Shown one piece after another: positions 1 through 11,122 of a stretch of 64,000 bases of DNA (position 1 is its first letter; the number at the start of each line of letters is the position of its first letter). A model generated the notes under the pieces. It had not been told where the DNA came from and did not search any database. It saw nothing but the letters and a program-made list of their open reading frames with translations. The stretch spans positions 1-64,000 of the forward strand of contig JARKIF010000088.1 of assembly GCA_029378245.1 (NCBI GenBank), in the 5' to 3' direction. The DNA is from Roridomyces roridus. Taxonomy: Eukaryota > Basidiomycota > Agaricomycetes > Agaricales > Mycenaceae. Both the position numbers and the translations under genes were made by a program.

Positions 1-3000
1 GTGTCAATGCCATACCAAAACTGACCAGGATGAAGCCTAGGATACTCTACTTCATTAATCCAGTGTCCCAGGTACAGGAACAGAGCTATAGCATGTATGC
101 CCCGAGACCAGACAGTGTTGTTTTTCAGCTCTGATCTGTGGCCGGATTTTTGCATAGGGTCAACCATCACACCATCGAGTCTGTACATCTTCTAGGCATC
201 TCATAGGATCCAAAATAGCACAACTGATCAAACAAGACCCAGAAATATGGCTTATCGGGGCTGTTGGGAGGCTCCTTGCCCAGGCTGTATATACAGATCA
301 TGCAAAAATCACCATCAGGCAACCACCCACCATGCACGTCTGCATGGAGTTTCCTTTCTTACACTCTAGGTGTAACCAGTGACCGGCATCTACTGTATTC
401 AGCCGGATTTTCACATTGTGCAAGGCCCTATTTCAAGATCAAGGCCACCAAGAGCCGTCACGGTGGCCAAACAGTGGTGGAAGTTCTTCGACCCTGATAG
501 GGTGTGAGGTGGGTTCCACAGTCACCTTGCCTGTGTCATTGGGGCAGTCCTTAGGATTGGAAGAGTTGCCCTATCCATGCTTGAGACCTCTCATTAAAGA
601 CTACTGGCAGGCCATGGGCACCTTTGCATGTAGTGGTCACCACTTCATTGACCAAAGGGCTTCACAACCAACCCACTTGAGACCGGATTTTTGGGCCCAG
701 AATTGCTCAACAGACATCAAGCTATCATCCATTCCAATTTCCAGTTGCACCTGCAGCATTAAGTCCAGATAAAAGATCAAACACACGATGTGACGGAAAC
801 CAGATTTTAAATGGATCACTTTCATTTTTGTGATCACTCTGCTTTAGCAAGGAGAGGGTCAGGCAACTCAATATTTTATGGGTATATACTAGACCCTGTA
901 AGCTTCCTTTGAAGACCTTAACATTGCCCAGAAGTGGTGTGGCTGTGACGGCAATGCATCAAACAATTTCGAACCACGCGTGATCCATTACTTTTTCCGA
1001 GTCAGTGTACCATCTTCTCAAGTTTTAATAATGCCTTCCCAAATCATCGCCCTCCATCTCAATTACCAGAGACCATCGACGTCCTCACAGAATGGGGGCG
1101 GGAAAGCGGAAGGTGCTAAGCACCAGAAGGGTTCGAATCCCGGCCGTTCCATGGCGTAAGTCTCCATGTCCCTTTTTTTGAAGGTGGGCCGTCAGACTCC
1201 GACCAGCTCAGTTTGAGGCATGCAGTATGTCATGGAGGTGTCGCGGCTACCCCGGCGCTACACCAACGTCGGCGCGTACATAATTCATCGAGCCTCTCGG
1301 GGAATTTGGAAATGGCACAAAACCTGCCGCAGAATCAGAGTTGCAGGCATAGTTTGAGTACTATTCCTAAGCATATCGGGCTTCCTTTTGCATTTTTTAT
1401 GCCGCGCTTGATTCCGAGTCTTAAAAATTTATTTTTAAGCTCGGTCTTATCGGCCCGTTGTCCGCCAAAGTGGGGGTCCAACTTTTCGATGACGTCAATG
1501 TCGTGTGTTGGATTCATTTCTATTTCCGGTAACTTTTGGCATCTTTTTGCTCTTTTTGGGAATCCTCCTGTCATTTGCTCTTATGCTCTGAACATGGATC
1601 TCTCTTCCCTGCCCGCCGACGTGTTACGATCTCCACCGACCCTCACCGACGGTCAACGGCAGCGGAACGGCAACGGAGCTCAGTTTGACAGCCGTTGACA
1701 GTTCCGTTGACGGCTTCGTCTTGCTTTAGACCACACGCCCGCTCAACGCCCACTCAATATCCATTTCCGCTAGCCCTACAGGCGATAACCTTGCATCAAA
1801 CCTTACTTAATACTTACTCTGGCCTACTTTGACCTCTTTGCCCACTGGCAGTTCTTTTCACCCTCCTTAAATCATCCGCAAATGTGTGTATCGACATTTG
1901 ACAAACAAGGGTAGCCGGGTCTGCGTGAAAATCTTCTCTCAATATATGAGTACGGATAAGGCCGCAAGCGGCGAGGGCCGAACCTTTTTTGCAGATTCGT
2001 ATCTTGCCGGGCGCCGAGTGCACAGCCACTAACCACGGAAAAGTTCTACTAGGCATTACAGAAAAGCGCCCATTAAGCGCCGACACAGCCACTAACCACG
2101 GGACAAGGAATTCTTATTAAGGCCAAACCTAAAGGTTCGGCAATCATATCCTCCCCTCCCGTCATCATCTCTCTGGCAAGTATGTCTGCATTGAAAGCTT
2201 CAAGTTTTCTTCAAGTTTTCTGTGTCCTCGTCGACGTCGCTTGAGAGTCGAAATCAAATCATTGCCCTCATCTCATCCATCATCCTTGCTGCTACCAGGC
2301 TTCGGGTCTTCCCGTCCTCTCTCCATACCCCAGCATGCGCACCTAGAATTGAAGCACTCACTCAAAAGCTACTGGACTCGGATTGCCATGCACAAGCAAT
2401 GGCCCCTAAAAGCAGGTCTAAGTCATGGGTGTAGCCCGGCAGAGATCACAGGCGTTCCGTCACGGTCTCGAGGAACAATCACAAGCAAGTTTATGTCAAG
2501 GAATGAGTTCAGTTGAATCGGTTCACGCTGGAGACGTTAGGTTCAAACCTAGCCTCTCTCTATGGCTGCATGAGGGTACTGTACCGTTTTTGCTGATTGT
2601 ACCAGTTCAATCAAGACATCATGCTGCATCATTGCCATCAAGGTGTCCACCACCCGAGAGCTATACCAGCGCTAGTCCACCCAGCATCCTGGAAGACACT
2701 CACGGAACTGCAGGATAAGGGGTTGGAATCTACACTATATTCGGTCAGCCGGATACTCTGTGAATGTCGGACAGGGAGGTGCTTTCACTGGTGCGGTTGA
2801 TTTCGGTCGAGGATGTATCGACCCTCGAATGCCAGTGCATGTACGAGAATGGGCCGTGACAGGTTGACATCATCAACCTACCAGGGTTCGATTCCCGGTG
2901 CCTCTATTTTTGAGGCCCAAATGGTGAAGCAAACGACGAGTTAGCAGTGGTCTTACGAGGTTGTAAATTGACAGATCAAGGTGCTTGATTAATTGAGAAG

Positions 3001-5035
3001 CTTAAGAGAGCCTGATATCATGAGCACACGGGGCGGTTGCAGCAGATCATGCTATCGATCACGACGAAGAGATATCGGAGTAGCCAGGTTCTTTGACACT
3101 GGCAGGCAGAGGGCCAACCGAATCACTCCAGGTTCGAATCCTGGACGTCGTATACACCGCCCAGCCTCTCCCACCTTTTTCGAGAATCGAGATTAAACCA
3201 GCTGTATGTGGGCATGCGGCACCGACTCGGAGCGCTACCAACATGCTATTACCTCGGGCGCATAGACCCACCCAGCGTCCACGTCTTTGAGAAACACAAG
3301 ACTTGTCACATAATCAGAGTTGAAGGCAGAGTTCAACTACCGCTCCGCAGAGGTTACCCGGGTGATTGTGGATATGCCGGGTTCGAATCCTGGCCGTCAT
3401 ATTCAGCGATTGCGGTTGTGCTCTTCAATTTTTGAATTCCATACCATGCCGCAGTTGCGAGGGTCGGCAGTCCATGCCCATTCTCATCCGGATACGCCCA
3501 AGTACCATCCTCAACAGTACCTTGCAGGCAGCAGATCGTCGACCATCTGAATTACCAGTGCTCCGAGGAGAGAAGAGACCATCGCCGTCCTCGAAGAATG
3601 GGAGCGGAAAGCGGGAAGGTGAAAAGCACTAGAAGGGTTCGATTCCTGGCCGTTCCATGGCATTATCGGATAAGAACTTCCTTTTTCGAGAGTTGACCGG
3701 CAGACTCGGACTAGCATGGAGTATGCCACGAGGAGGCTGTCGGCCACCCCAGCGCTACTAGTAACCAACGTCGGCGCGTACATAATCCATCTACTTCGCC
3801 TCCTGGGGAATTTGGAATTTGGAAATGGCACAAAACCTGCCGCAGACAGAGTTGCAGGCATAGTTCGAGTACTGCTCCTCATCACATATATGCGTGGCGT
3901 TATAACAAGGATTCAGAATCATGTGGGCTCGAATCCCGGCCGTGCCCTGGGCAATAGTAAAACCAGGCTCTTCCTTTTTGGATTCAACGGGTTTTACTTA
4001 TGTAGTGAGCAGGTGCCGCACCTTTGCAAAGCTGTGTTTGAATTCAATTTTAAACTTGATGGCATGCCGCTGGGCGCTACACCAACGCGCCGGGTACGGA
4101 AATTACCTGAGATTTTTTCATCGCGGATACGCTAGAGGGAATTCCCTGCCTCCTCGAGAGTCGGATTTTGATCAACCAGCGGGATTCTCAACTCTTGGCA
4201 ATGGCACACGCCGCCAGGTCCCATCAAGGCTATGTAAAGCGACGATCAGATATTGACCGCCAGCCAAGCGTGTGGCGCTGCTGGCTGGTGCGGATCCGGG
4301 ATTAAAAACCCGATATGCCGATGATGCCGTGCGAGCCGGATGGATTGGATGGATGGATACCGGCTGAAATGCGACTCGGCCTCGATCGCTAACCGAATAA
4401 TATATTATGAACGTGAAACGTTGACTTGCGGCTGCCCATGGCCTGCTTGCCCCGTCGTTGCAACGTTGGATGTTATTGTTCCGGCATGGCATTGTACATC
4501 GCCAAGCCCATGGGATTACCAGTACGCGGGGATGCGAAACGGAAGCCTTTCAACGCAATATGTACTTAGATTGAATCCCTGACCGCGGTAGATGCGCTGA
4601 AAGTCAGTCAGTCGGTCAGTCAGTCCATCAGAGTTCTGTAGATGTAGTGGTCGAAGAGCGGTGATGCTTACCTTGTGCAAAGTATGCATACTTTTGGTAC
4701 CGACTTTATTCTGGTTTGGTCTTTTTTTAACAGAGCAGGTGGGAGCAGGTGCCTGGGAGCTGATGATGTTATTTAAAAGCCTCGCTTCGGCTGCTGTGCC
4801 GCTGCAGTGGTTCAACGGAAGTTCACCTTGGATTCTGGAGAGAAGGATGTTGAACTGCCAGCATTCCGCGTCCTGTCGCGGAATGCCCTGCGGAACCCAA
4901 AAGTGACAGGGGGCGCGCCGCGCAGTTAGAATCATCCAATGCGTCGGTTCACTGTTGACTTCTCTGCATCAATCTCACACGCGTGCTTCTGCAAGCGTCG
5001 GATCAGCATCCGTAAGGTGGCTGAGCTATTTGCTG
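1..5035. repeat. gene-free repeat region with tRNA-like (box B) elements, family A
   Basis: I see no convincing gene here. A motif matching the tRNA T-arm / Pol III box B (GGTTCGAATCC type) recurs at about 1130, 2884, 3131, 3380, 3635 and 3926, each time followed by a short similar tail. Two long copies, about 1067-1362 and 3575-3876, are direct repeats of each other over almost 300 bp: same T-arm motif, same 'cggccgttccatgg' tail, then a shared block ending in 'ggcatagtt'. At 3060-3151 the ends of one unit can pair like an acceptor stem (ACGACG with CGTCGT), but the middle does not fold as a normal tRNA. This is what tRNA-derived SINEs look like. A separate motif 'ccggattttt' recurs near 134, 403 and 683. 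No polymerase or integrase is visible. Confidence 0.6.
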
Positions 5036-5043
5036 TATAAAAG
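5036..5043 (+). promoter_or_regulatory. TATA box of the secreted-protein gene at 5120
   Basis: TATAAAAG lies 77 bp upstream of the ATG at 5120. It is followed by a C/T-rich leader (about 5060-5110), which is common upstream of strongly expressed fungal secreted-protein genes. Confidence 0.6.
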
Positions 5044-5119
5044 GAGCCGAGTCGCGCCCTGGGTCCCCATTCCACCTTCGTCGAATCCCTCTCCTCCTTC
5101 TCTTACCTTTTCACGAATC

Positions 5120-5573
5120 ATGCTCTTCCGCCCCATTGCCCTCTTCGCCCTGGCTGCCTCCGCCTCGGCATCCATCATCGCCCGCGCCGCTGCCCCCGCC
5201 GTCGCGCACACCCCCGGGTCCCTCTCGACCCTCGCCATCCAGGTCCTCGAGACTTGTGTTGACACCAACCTCAACAACTGCCTCATCTGGTCTGCCACGA
5301 CCCTCCCCGTTGGCTGCACCAACATCGCCGCTGCCGGTCAGGCTAGCGACGTGAGCAGCGTGTCCACCGTCGCTGGTGTCGTTTGCACCCTCTTCTCGTG
5401 CGTCCCTACTGGTTTTTCTTCGTTTCCTTGGATGCTGACGCGTTGCTGTTTTGTTTTTACGTAGCTCGACGACCTGCACTGGCACGTCGCAGATCATCAA
5501 CGGCACGCTCAACGCCCTTGCCGTTGTTGGCTATGACAACACCGCCAACTCGTTCACCTGCGTCTCGTCATAA
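5120..5573 (+). CDS. small secreted cysteine-containing protein
   Basis: Two exons, 5120-5397 and 5465-5573, joined across a 67-bp GT-AG intron, encode 128 residues. The N-terminus is a clear signal peptide (MLFRPIALFALAASASASI), so the product should enter the secretory pathway. The mature part is rich in Thr, Ser, Asn and Ala and has six spaced cysteines (LETC, LNNC, PVGC, VVC, TTC, FTC), which suggests three disulphides. A hydrophobin was considered, but hydrophobins have eight cysteines with two CC pairs and neither pair is present. A TATA box stands 77 bp upstream. Expression as an extracellular or cell-wall protein is inferred; the function is unknown. Confidence 0.8.
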
Positions 5574-5961
5574 ATACCCTTCTCTAGCGTGTTTTGTCGG
5601 CTTCGAGTTGTTAAACATGTGGTTAATGGAATACGGAATAAAAAAATTGTGAATTCGTGTGCATTGTGTGTCAATGCCGATTTGATCGGATCAGTCCGCT
5701 TGCAGCGGATGGAAGCCTCTTGCTTTCTCCCCTCATCTACTTACTTAGTTCTCCACGACCCAGCGATGCCCATGATGATCTTCTCACTGCTCCCCACAGC
5801 TGACTCCGCTCTCCACCTCCGGCACCAGACTCTCAAAACCTACTGCGGCTCGTGTCCTCCACGCCCTCTCCGCATGTCATGAACGATCGATGCTGCGAGA
5901 CATCCTTAAGTTATAGCGCACCCACCCGCATGTCTCCATTCACATCTCGCCTATTACCTCC

Positions 5962-7639
5962 ATGTCCATCCTCCCTCAATACGGCTTCACTGGAGGGGAA
6001 GTTGAATTCAAGTCGCTGGTCGATAAGAATCCGTTCCTCTTCCGGGTTCACACACCCAAAGCCTCGAGCAATGGATCCGGATTCATGGCGCTCAAATTCA
6101 ATGGACGATTTACATCTGCGGCACCCACTCCGACTCCCGACCTGCTGCATCCGCCCATCCCGACGTACGCTGATGTGGTGGGCTACATGGATTGGACGAC
6201 ACGGCACTCGTCGGCGTATGTTTCTGCTTCATTCAGCCTCATGTGGTCTTTATGGGAGGCTCTGAGGCGGTATCACTCGGGCGTCAAGCACGATGTGGAG
6301 ATCGCCATCATCGATGCTACTGCTCTCAACGGGGCGGTGACGGTTGTTGAGGTTATGCGAGCTGTCTCTCCAAACGAGTGCGTTATCCGTTTCTACCCAT
6401 CGAAATTCCGACTGACATTTATTGGATAGACGACACGAGAACCACTGGAAGTGGTACCACTTTGCCGAAGAATCCCAAACTGTGCTCGTTTACGGCTGCA
6501 TCCCACCCACCGCCATCCTCGCATCCATACCCGTCCTCCGTATCCTCGACGCCCTACCATCTTACTGCCTCGTTTCCCCCTCCTCCCTCTCATCTTCATA
6601 TACATCCCCGGTGCACCGCATCCTCCCATGGACACACATAACCTCCACGCACCCACACTACCGCCGATTCTGCAATAGCCTATCAGAGAGCTTCCTCCGC
6701 CTCTCGCACGAGGAGCGTTGGATCGAGTCAACACACGGTGCGGTGCAGCTTGCGTTTGCGTTCCTGGGGCGGTGGTTTGAGTGGATGTATCATTTCGATT
6801 TGGAGGTACCTCACGAGCTCGAGGGAGAAGGTGGCGACCAAGACCAGGATATCTTCCGCGCTGCTGCGAGGACCAAGCTCTCCGAGCTCGCGCAGGCGAT
6901 CGCTTTGTGGCCTGCACCTCTGGGTCTCCATCACGACAAGAAGTTGGAGTGGGGATGGGATGATGTGGTGAGGGAGATCGCCCTCCTCGTAGCCGCACAC
7001 GGTGCCCCGTTCGAGCACAGCGGGAAGCGAAAACACCAACGCGGGCGGAGGCAGAGCGCCAGGTACTCGGTGGCGTTTTCGGACGTTGCGAGTCTTTCGG
7101 AGTTTTCGGGCTTCGGCGTTGGAGGTGGGGATTCCGAACCCGAGCCCGAACCCGAGTGCCCGTGCGAGAAGAAGGAATTGGTAGAGGGAGATGCAGATGG
7201 GATACCTGTTGTGCTGGATCCGAGGAATTATCTGCCTACGCCGCCGCCTACGCCACCGCCGTTTTTGGTTGGCGAGGAGGATGAGGAGGGATGGGTCGAG
7301 GTCGAGAAACCTGGGTTTGGGCTGGCTGAGCCTGCTGTTGTCGAAGCCGGGGCGTTGCCTTCGCTGCCGCTATCGATACCTTCTGCGGAGGTACCTCCTC
7401 CAGATCCCGTCGACGATCTTGGAGAGCTGGAGGACAACGGCAAGTCATCGCCCTCAGCCACAGCACGTCCCTCATCCGCGCCTGCTCCCGCTTCCTCCCA
7501 ACCGCGGAAGAAATGCACCCCAGCACCAGTACTTTTGTCAAGCGAGACGGCATCGTGCCTCTTTGCGGGCTTCCTCATTGGGGCGTTGCTTGTCGTTGTG
7601 CTGGCGCAACGGAGGGTGGGGGTTGTGCATCTAAGTTGA
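5962..7639 (+). CDS. DUF7587-like protein with C-terminal membrane anchor
   Basis: Exons 5962-6377 and 6430-7639 (52-bp intron) give 541 residues. The N-terminal ~200 residues resemble the fungal DUF7587 module: a 'PFLFRVHTP' start, an aromatic 'SASFSLMWSLWEALRRY' block, 'DVEIAIIDATALNG', and after the splice 'VLVYGCIPPTAIL'. The domain name is from memory of the family's look, not a search. Next comes a charged helical region (about 225-330), a proline- and acid-rich low-complexity stretch, and near the C-terminus one hydrophobic span (FAGFLIGALLVVVLA) followed by RR. This predicts a tail-anchored or single-pass membrane protein. The start is the first ATG that keeps the domain intact. Biochemical function is unknown. 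Confidence 0.72.
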
Positions 7640-7734
7640 GGGTCGTATCTTCAACAACTTGTGAGTTGATCTCATGAGCGTTCATTTACGAATTTGATTC
7701 CTTTTGTATATTACTTATGTGTATATGCGTTATG

Positions 7735-9540
7735 CTGTGCGTACTGAGCGGCCTTGCGAATTAATTGCCAAGACCAACCCAAGGTGCTTCTATGTAATTA
7801 CCTCGATCGGAGCTCGAGTCCCTGACCAGTTCGCAGGCGTCAGGTGCGTTGAAACGTCCAGCACTCCGTCTTGGCGTGTAAGGGAGGCTGTTGGGGGTTT
7901 GCCCATCACCCTCCTGTGCTGCGGGTATCGGGTATGTCAGCCCTTCTCGGTTCGATTCCGACTCGTTAGCTTAGAAGGTTGTCTCTGGGTTTTTGTTCTT
8001 TCCGTCACTCTCGCATCCTCGCTCTGAATCCTACTCTGGACGCATTGAGACGTTCTTTCTTTCTCTTTCTTTCTTTCTGGTGAGGGGCCTTGTTTTATTC
8101 GTACGGAGATTGAGTTGCGAGCTAGTGTTGATGTTATCGAAGTCAGCGAGGTACTGAACCGTTGGAGTCGGTCTATGTCTAGCCTTCTTGACGAGTAGGG
8201 GCAGAAAAACTCCAGGCGTGCACCTGAACTTCCTGTGGCAGGTTGTGGCAGGTATTTCCGCCGCTCCTCTCGGTTCGATTCCGACCAACTATATAGGTCA
8301 ATGTGGTTAGTTTCTTTTTTTCGGCTGTAGTTTGTGCGTGCTGAGTGGCCGAGTTCGTCTTGATGTTGTCAGTCAGCTACGGTTGAAACGCTGGCCGTCT
8401 TGGCGAGTGGTGCTTCGATTCCGACCGACTGCATGGGTGGAGTCTATGTTTGCGTATTTTTTTCATCTTTCGTTCAACACCTATGTAATTATGCTGTGTG
8501 TGTGTGCATGTGTATGTGTGTGTGTACGCCGCGCGCAGTGCTGAGCGGCCTTGCTACCGTGCCTCTGCGGAGCTTGGGGCACCGGCGACCAGTTGGATGC
8601 CTTGGCAATCAGACAGGCCCGTACTTACGTTGCAGGTACGTCGGAACGCGCGTTAACGCGTTATTTAACGTCTCAAGCTGGTGGCGAGTAACTGGGAGGC
8701 TGTCGGGGGTTATCGTGAACAGGTAGATCCATCTCGGTTCGCTTCCGAGGTCAGTCAGTATGGCCAGAAGATGTTGAACATTTTTTTCCTCTTGCCTACT
8801 CTATCGTGCGAGTCAAGACGTTCTTTCTTTTTTTTTCTGGTGAACGGCCTTGTTCCTTTTGTATTCGTGCGGAGCTTGATGTCGCCGAGTTGACAGTCAG
8901 GTAAAAATTAAGCGTTGTTGGTCCAAGACCCGTCTTGGGCAGTAATTGCAAGGCCTCGGTTCGACTCCGAGTGACCGCATCATCATGGCGAGTGTGGCAA
9001 TGTATTTTTGTCATTCTTTACGGTTTTGTTCACCAGATATCGATCTATTGTGTATGTGCGTACATTGTGCCTGCTGAGCGCTGAGGGGCCTTGCCAAGAC
9101 AACATACCTCTCTTCACCTCGACCGGAGGTTGAGTCGACGAGTTGCCAGTCAGTCAGGTATGTTGGACGTTAATTTGGTCCAGCCGCCGTTTCGGGAAGA
9201 GACGGGAACACTTGGGAGCTCGTCGGTGCAGCGCTGTGGGTATAGCATCCCATCCCGGCTCGATTCCGGCCGTCTGCGTGGTGAGAGTTGCTCGCTTTGA
9301 ATCAAACTCCCGACGCAGTAAGGGGCTTTGCCAAGATGTATTTGGTGGTTCTAGTTATTCGTGCGGAGATTGAGAGTTCACGTTGTCAGTCAGGTACGTT
9401 GGACGTGAACGCGTGAACTCCAGATCCGTCCTGGCCAGTAATTGTACGGCTGTCGGTTAACTCTGGGTCGAAGTCGTTCTGTGGTGCCGGTCTGTCTCGG
9501 TTCAACTCCGACCAACCACATGGGTTGGCGCGTTGGACCT
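7735..9540 (+). repeat. tandem array of about seven diverged tRNA-like units, family B
   Basis: Units of roughly 200-330 bp begin with 'ctgagcggccttg' or a close variant at about 7740, 8082, 8336, 8537, 8840, 9068 and 9318. Shared blocks follow, such as 'gtcagtcaggtacgttgg' and 'cgtcttgg.gagtaattg', and each unit ends in 'ctcggttcgattccga' (about 7949, 8271, 8412, 8735, 8957, 9257, 9497). That ending matches the box B / T-arm consensus with its stem complement. Units differ a lot, so the array is old. Simple repeats lie between them: (TTTC)n near 8058 and a GT tract at 8499-8525. I see no gene in 7640-9780. Confidence 0.6.
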
Positions 9541-9922
9541 TTGATCCTTTTTAACCTACAGGGCTCCCGCCGCCCGAAGACCTTCTTTTCTAATCTCTCC
9601 TTCTCTCAGAGTCTCTTGGCGGCATTCGGGACTCATCTCCAAATCGTTACCGGCGGCGCTAAACGTCAACTCGCCGCTTTATCACCGCATTTCAGGAGAG
9701 GTTGCCAAGGGACTTGGCGAGGAGAACGCTAAAAATCGGTCTTCGAATGCCTGATTCTTCCATTCACGCGTTCGAGATGGATGAAAGCTATTATCGACTA
9801 CCCCTGGCCATCGGTGCTTGGCACACAGACGGGCTTTAATTCACACCGGTTGCTCAAGGATAAAAGGTCGGAAGAGCAGAGCCTTACGATACGATTCACC
9901 AGAATTTACCCCAGGACTAAAG

Positions 9923-10500
9923 ATGTCCCAACCCGCCCGCGTCGGAGCACAGCACGCACTTCGCAATACTATGGCTATTCACTCCTCGTCTGCCACACGC
10001 GCAGCCGCTCTAGCGATCCCACCCCTACCGATCCCACTATCCATCCCCGCCGTGACCTTGCCGCCGATGTTGGACATCTTCGACGTACCACATCGACTTG
10101 TACGGAGGAGGGAGACGAAGCTAACAATGACGCCGGCGCCTCCCCGAAATGTCACTGCCTCCTCACCTGCTGCCAGCGTTGTGACATCCCTCCCCACGCC
10201 GTTGGTATTCGAAGGCCCCGCTGGTCGGCGTCCTATCCGACGAAGTCATCATGAGCTCGCGTCGTTTGCAGGCTCCGGCGTCGTTACGATGTTTGATGGT
10301 CCAGCGCATTCTGGTGGACGCAGAGAGCCGCTTTCTGGTACTCGTCAACATGTGAGTCGATTTTCTCATGTTGCGTGCGTATGATCGATCCAGCGTGTCT
10401 GACGACTCGGCAGAGGCGAAAGCAGACACCTACGAATATGGGATATCTGGTTGGTGCGGCGACTTCGGCTACGTTTGCTCTGGGCGTCTCTCACTCGTAG
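9923..10500 (+). CDS. small single-pass membrane protein, paralogue A
   Basis: Exons 9923-10351 and 10414-10500 (62-bp intron, phase 0) encode 171 residues. The N-terminus is basic and Ala/Ser-rich, like a mitochondrial presequence (residues 1-30), and the last exon encodes a short hydrophobic segment (MGYLVGAATSATFALGV). The splice is supported by the copy at 17364, which has the same intron position and the same final-exon pattern. Shared blocks are 'TLPPM.DIFD', 'VTSLP.PLVF.GPA' and 'MFDGPAH'. Upstream sequence is also shared with the other copy (for example 'tttaattcac' plus 'ataaaag'). I do not recognise the family; a mitochondrial inner-membrane location is only a guess. Confidence 0.65.
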
Positions 10501-11122
10501 AGGTACGGTACATAGATGTTCAGATGAGTATTGGTTGGGTAGATAATCCTTGTGTACTGTGTTGTATTCTCATTCGGCGATCAAATCATCCATCAATAAT
10601 TGATGCAGTCGCGCCGACAGCGCCGCGTATGTCCCTCAAGCTCAAGTTTCAACTGAAGGCACTTGGTCCGTGCGCATTCCTTGTAGTATGAAAAAACCTG
10701 TCCTAATCTCTCTCAATAATTCGATCTGCTCGCTCTTAATCAACAAAAACTGACCACCGTGCTTACACCGGGGGCAAAGTCCGACGCATATCAAAACGAC
10801 ATGCCTCGTTCGCATGTGTCGACACATGTAGTGCTGCCGGGAGCTGAGGTCGAGCTGACCTCGAGTTGATACGCGAACCGAGCTTCACACAGCTCGAGTT
10901 GATGGAGCATCAACTCGAGGTGCCTAGAGCTGCCTGTCTCTTTTAGGAAGTTATCACCGCCAGATGTCCGATGACAGCGATTTCGTGCCCTCCGCCTCCT
11001 CTCTGAACGGGTTCTCGACTTGGATATGGAGCTGCAGGACTGGAGGAAGGCTGCAACGCCTGTTGTCACTCTAGCTCAACGGTACAATAGACTTGAATAG
11101 AATTACATTTTCTTCGTACAAG
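10501..11122. other. non-coding stretch
   Basis: Apart from the inverted repeat at 10766-10829 I see no gene or recognisable element. 'agtattggttgggtag' at about 10525 also follows the second paralogue (17945), which marks how far the duplication extends. Confidence 0.5.
10766..10829. repeat. left inverted repeat flanking the hAT remnant
   Basis: Starts CACCGGGGGCAAAGTCC and runs through 'catgcctcgttcgcatgt'. It matches the reverse complement of about 16273-16349. The trinucleotide TTA sits just outside both ends. These may be the terminal inverted repeats of the 5.6-kb element containing the transposase remnant. Confidence 0.55.

Noticed and set aside
3060..3151. Complete tRNA gene
   Set aside because: The ends pair like an acceptor stem and a T-arm is present, but the D- and anticodon arms do not form with a 7-nt anticodon loop.
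5120..5573. Hydrophobin
   Set aside because: Only six cysteines and no CC pairs, whereas hydrophobins need eight with two CC doublets.
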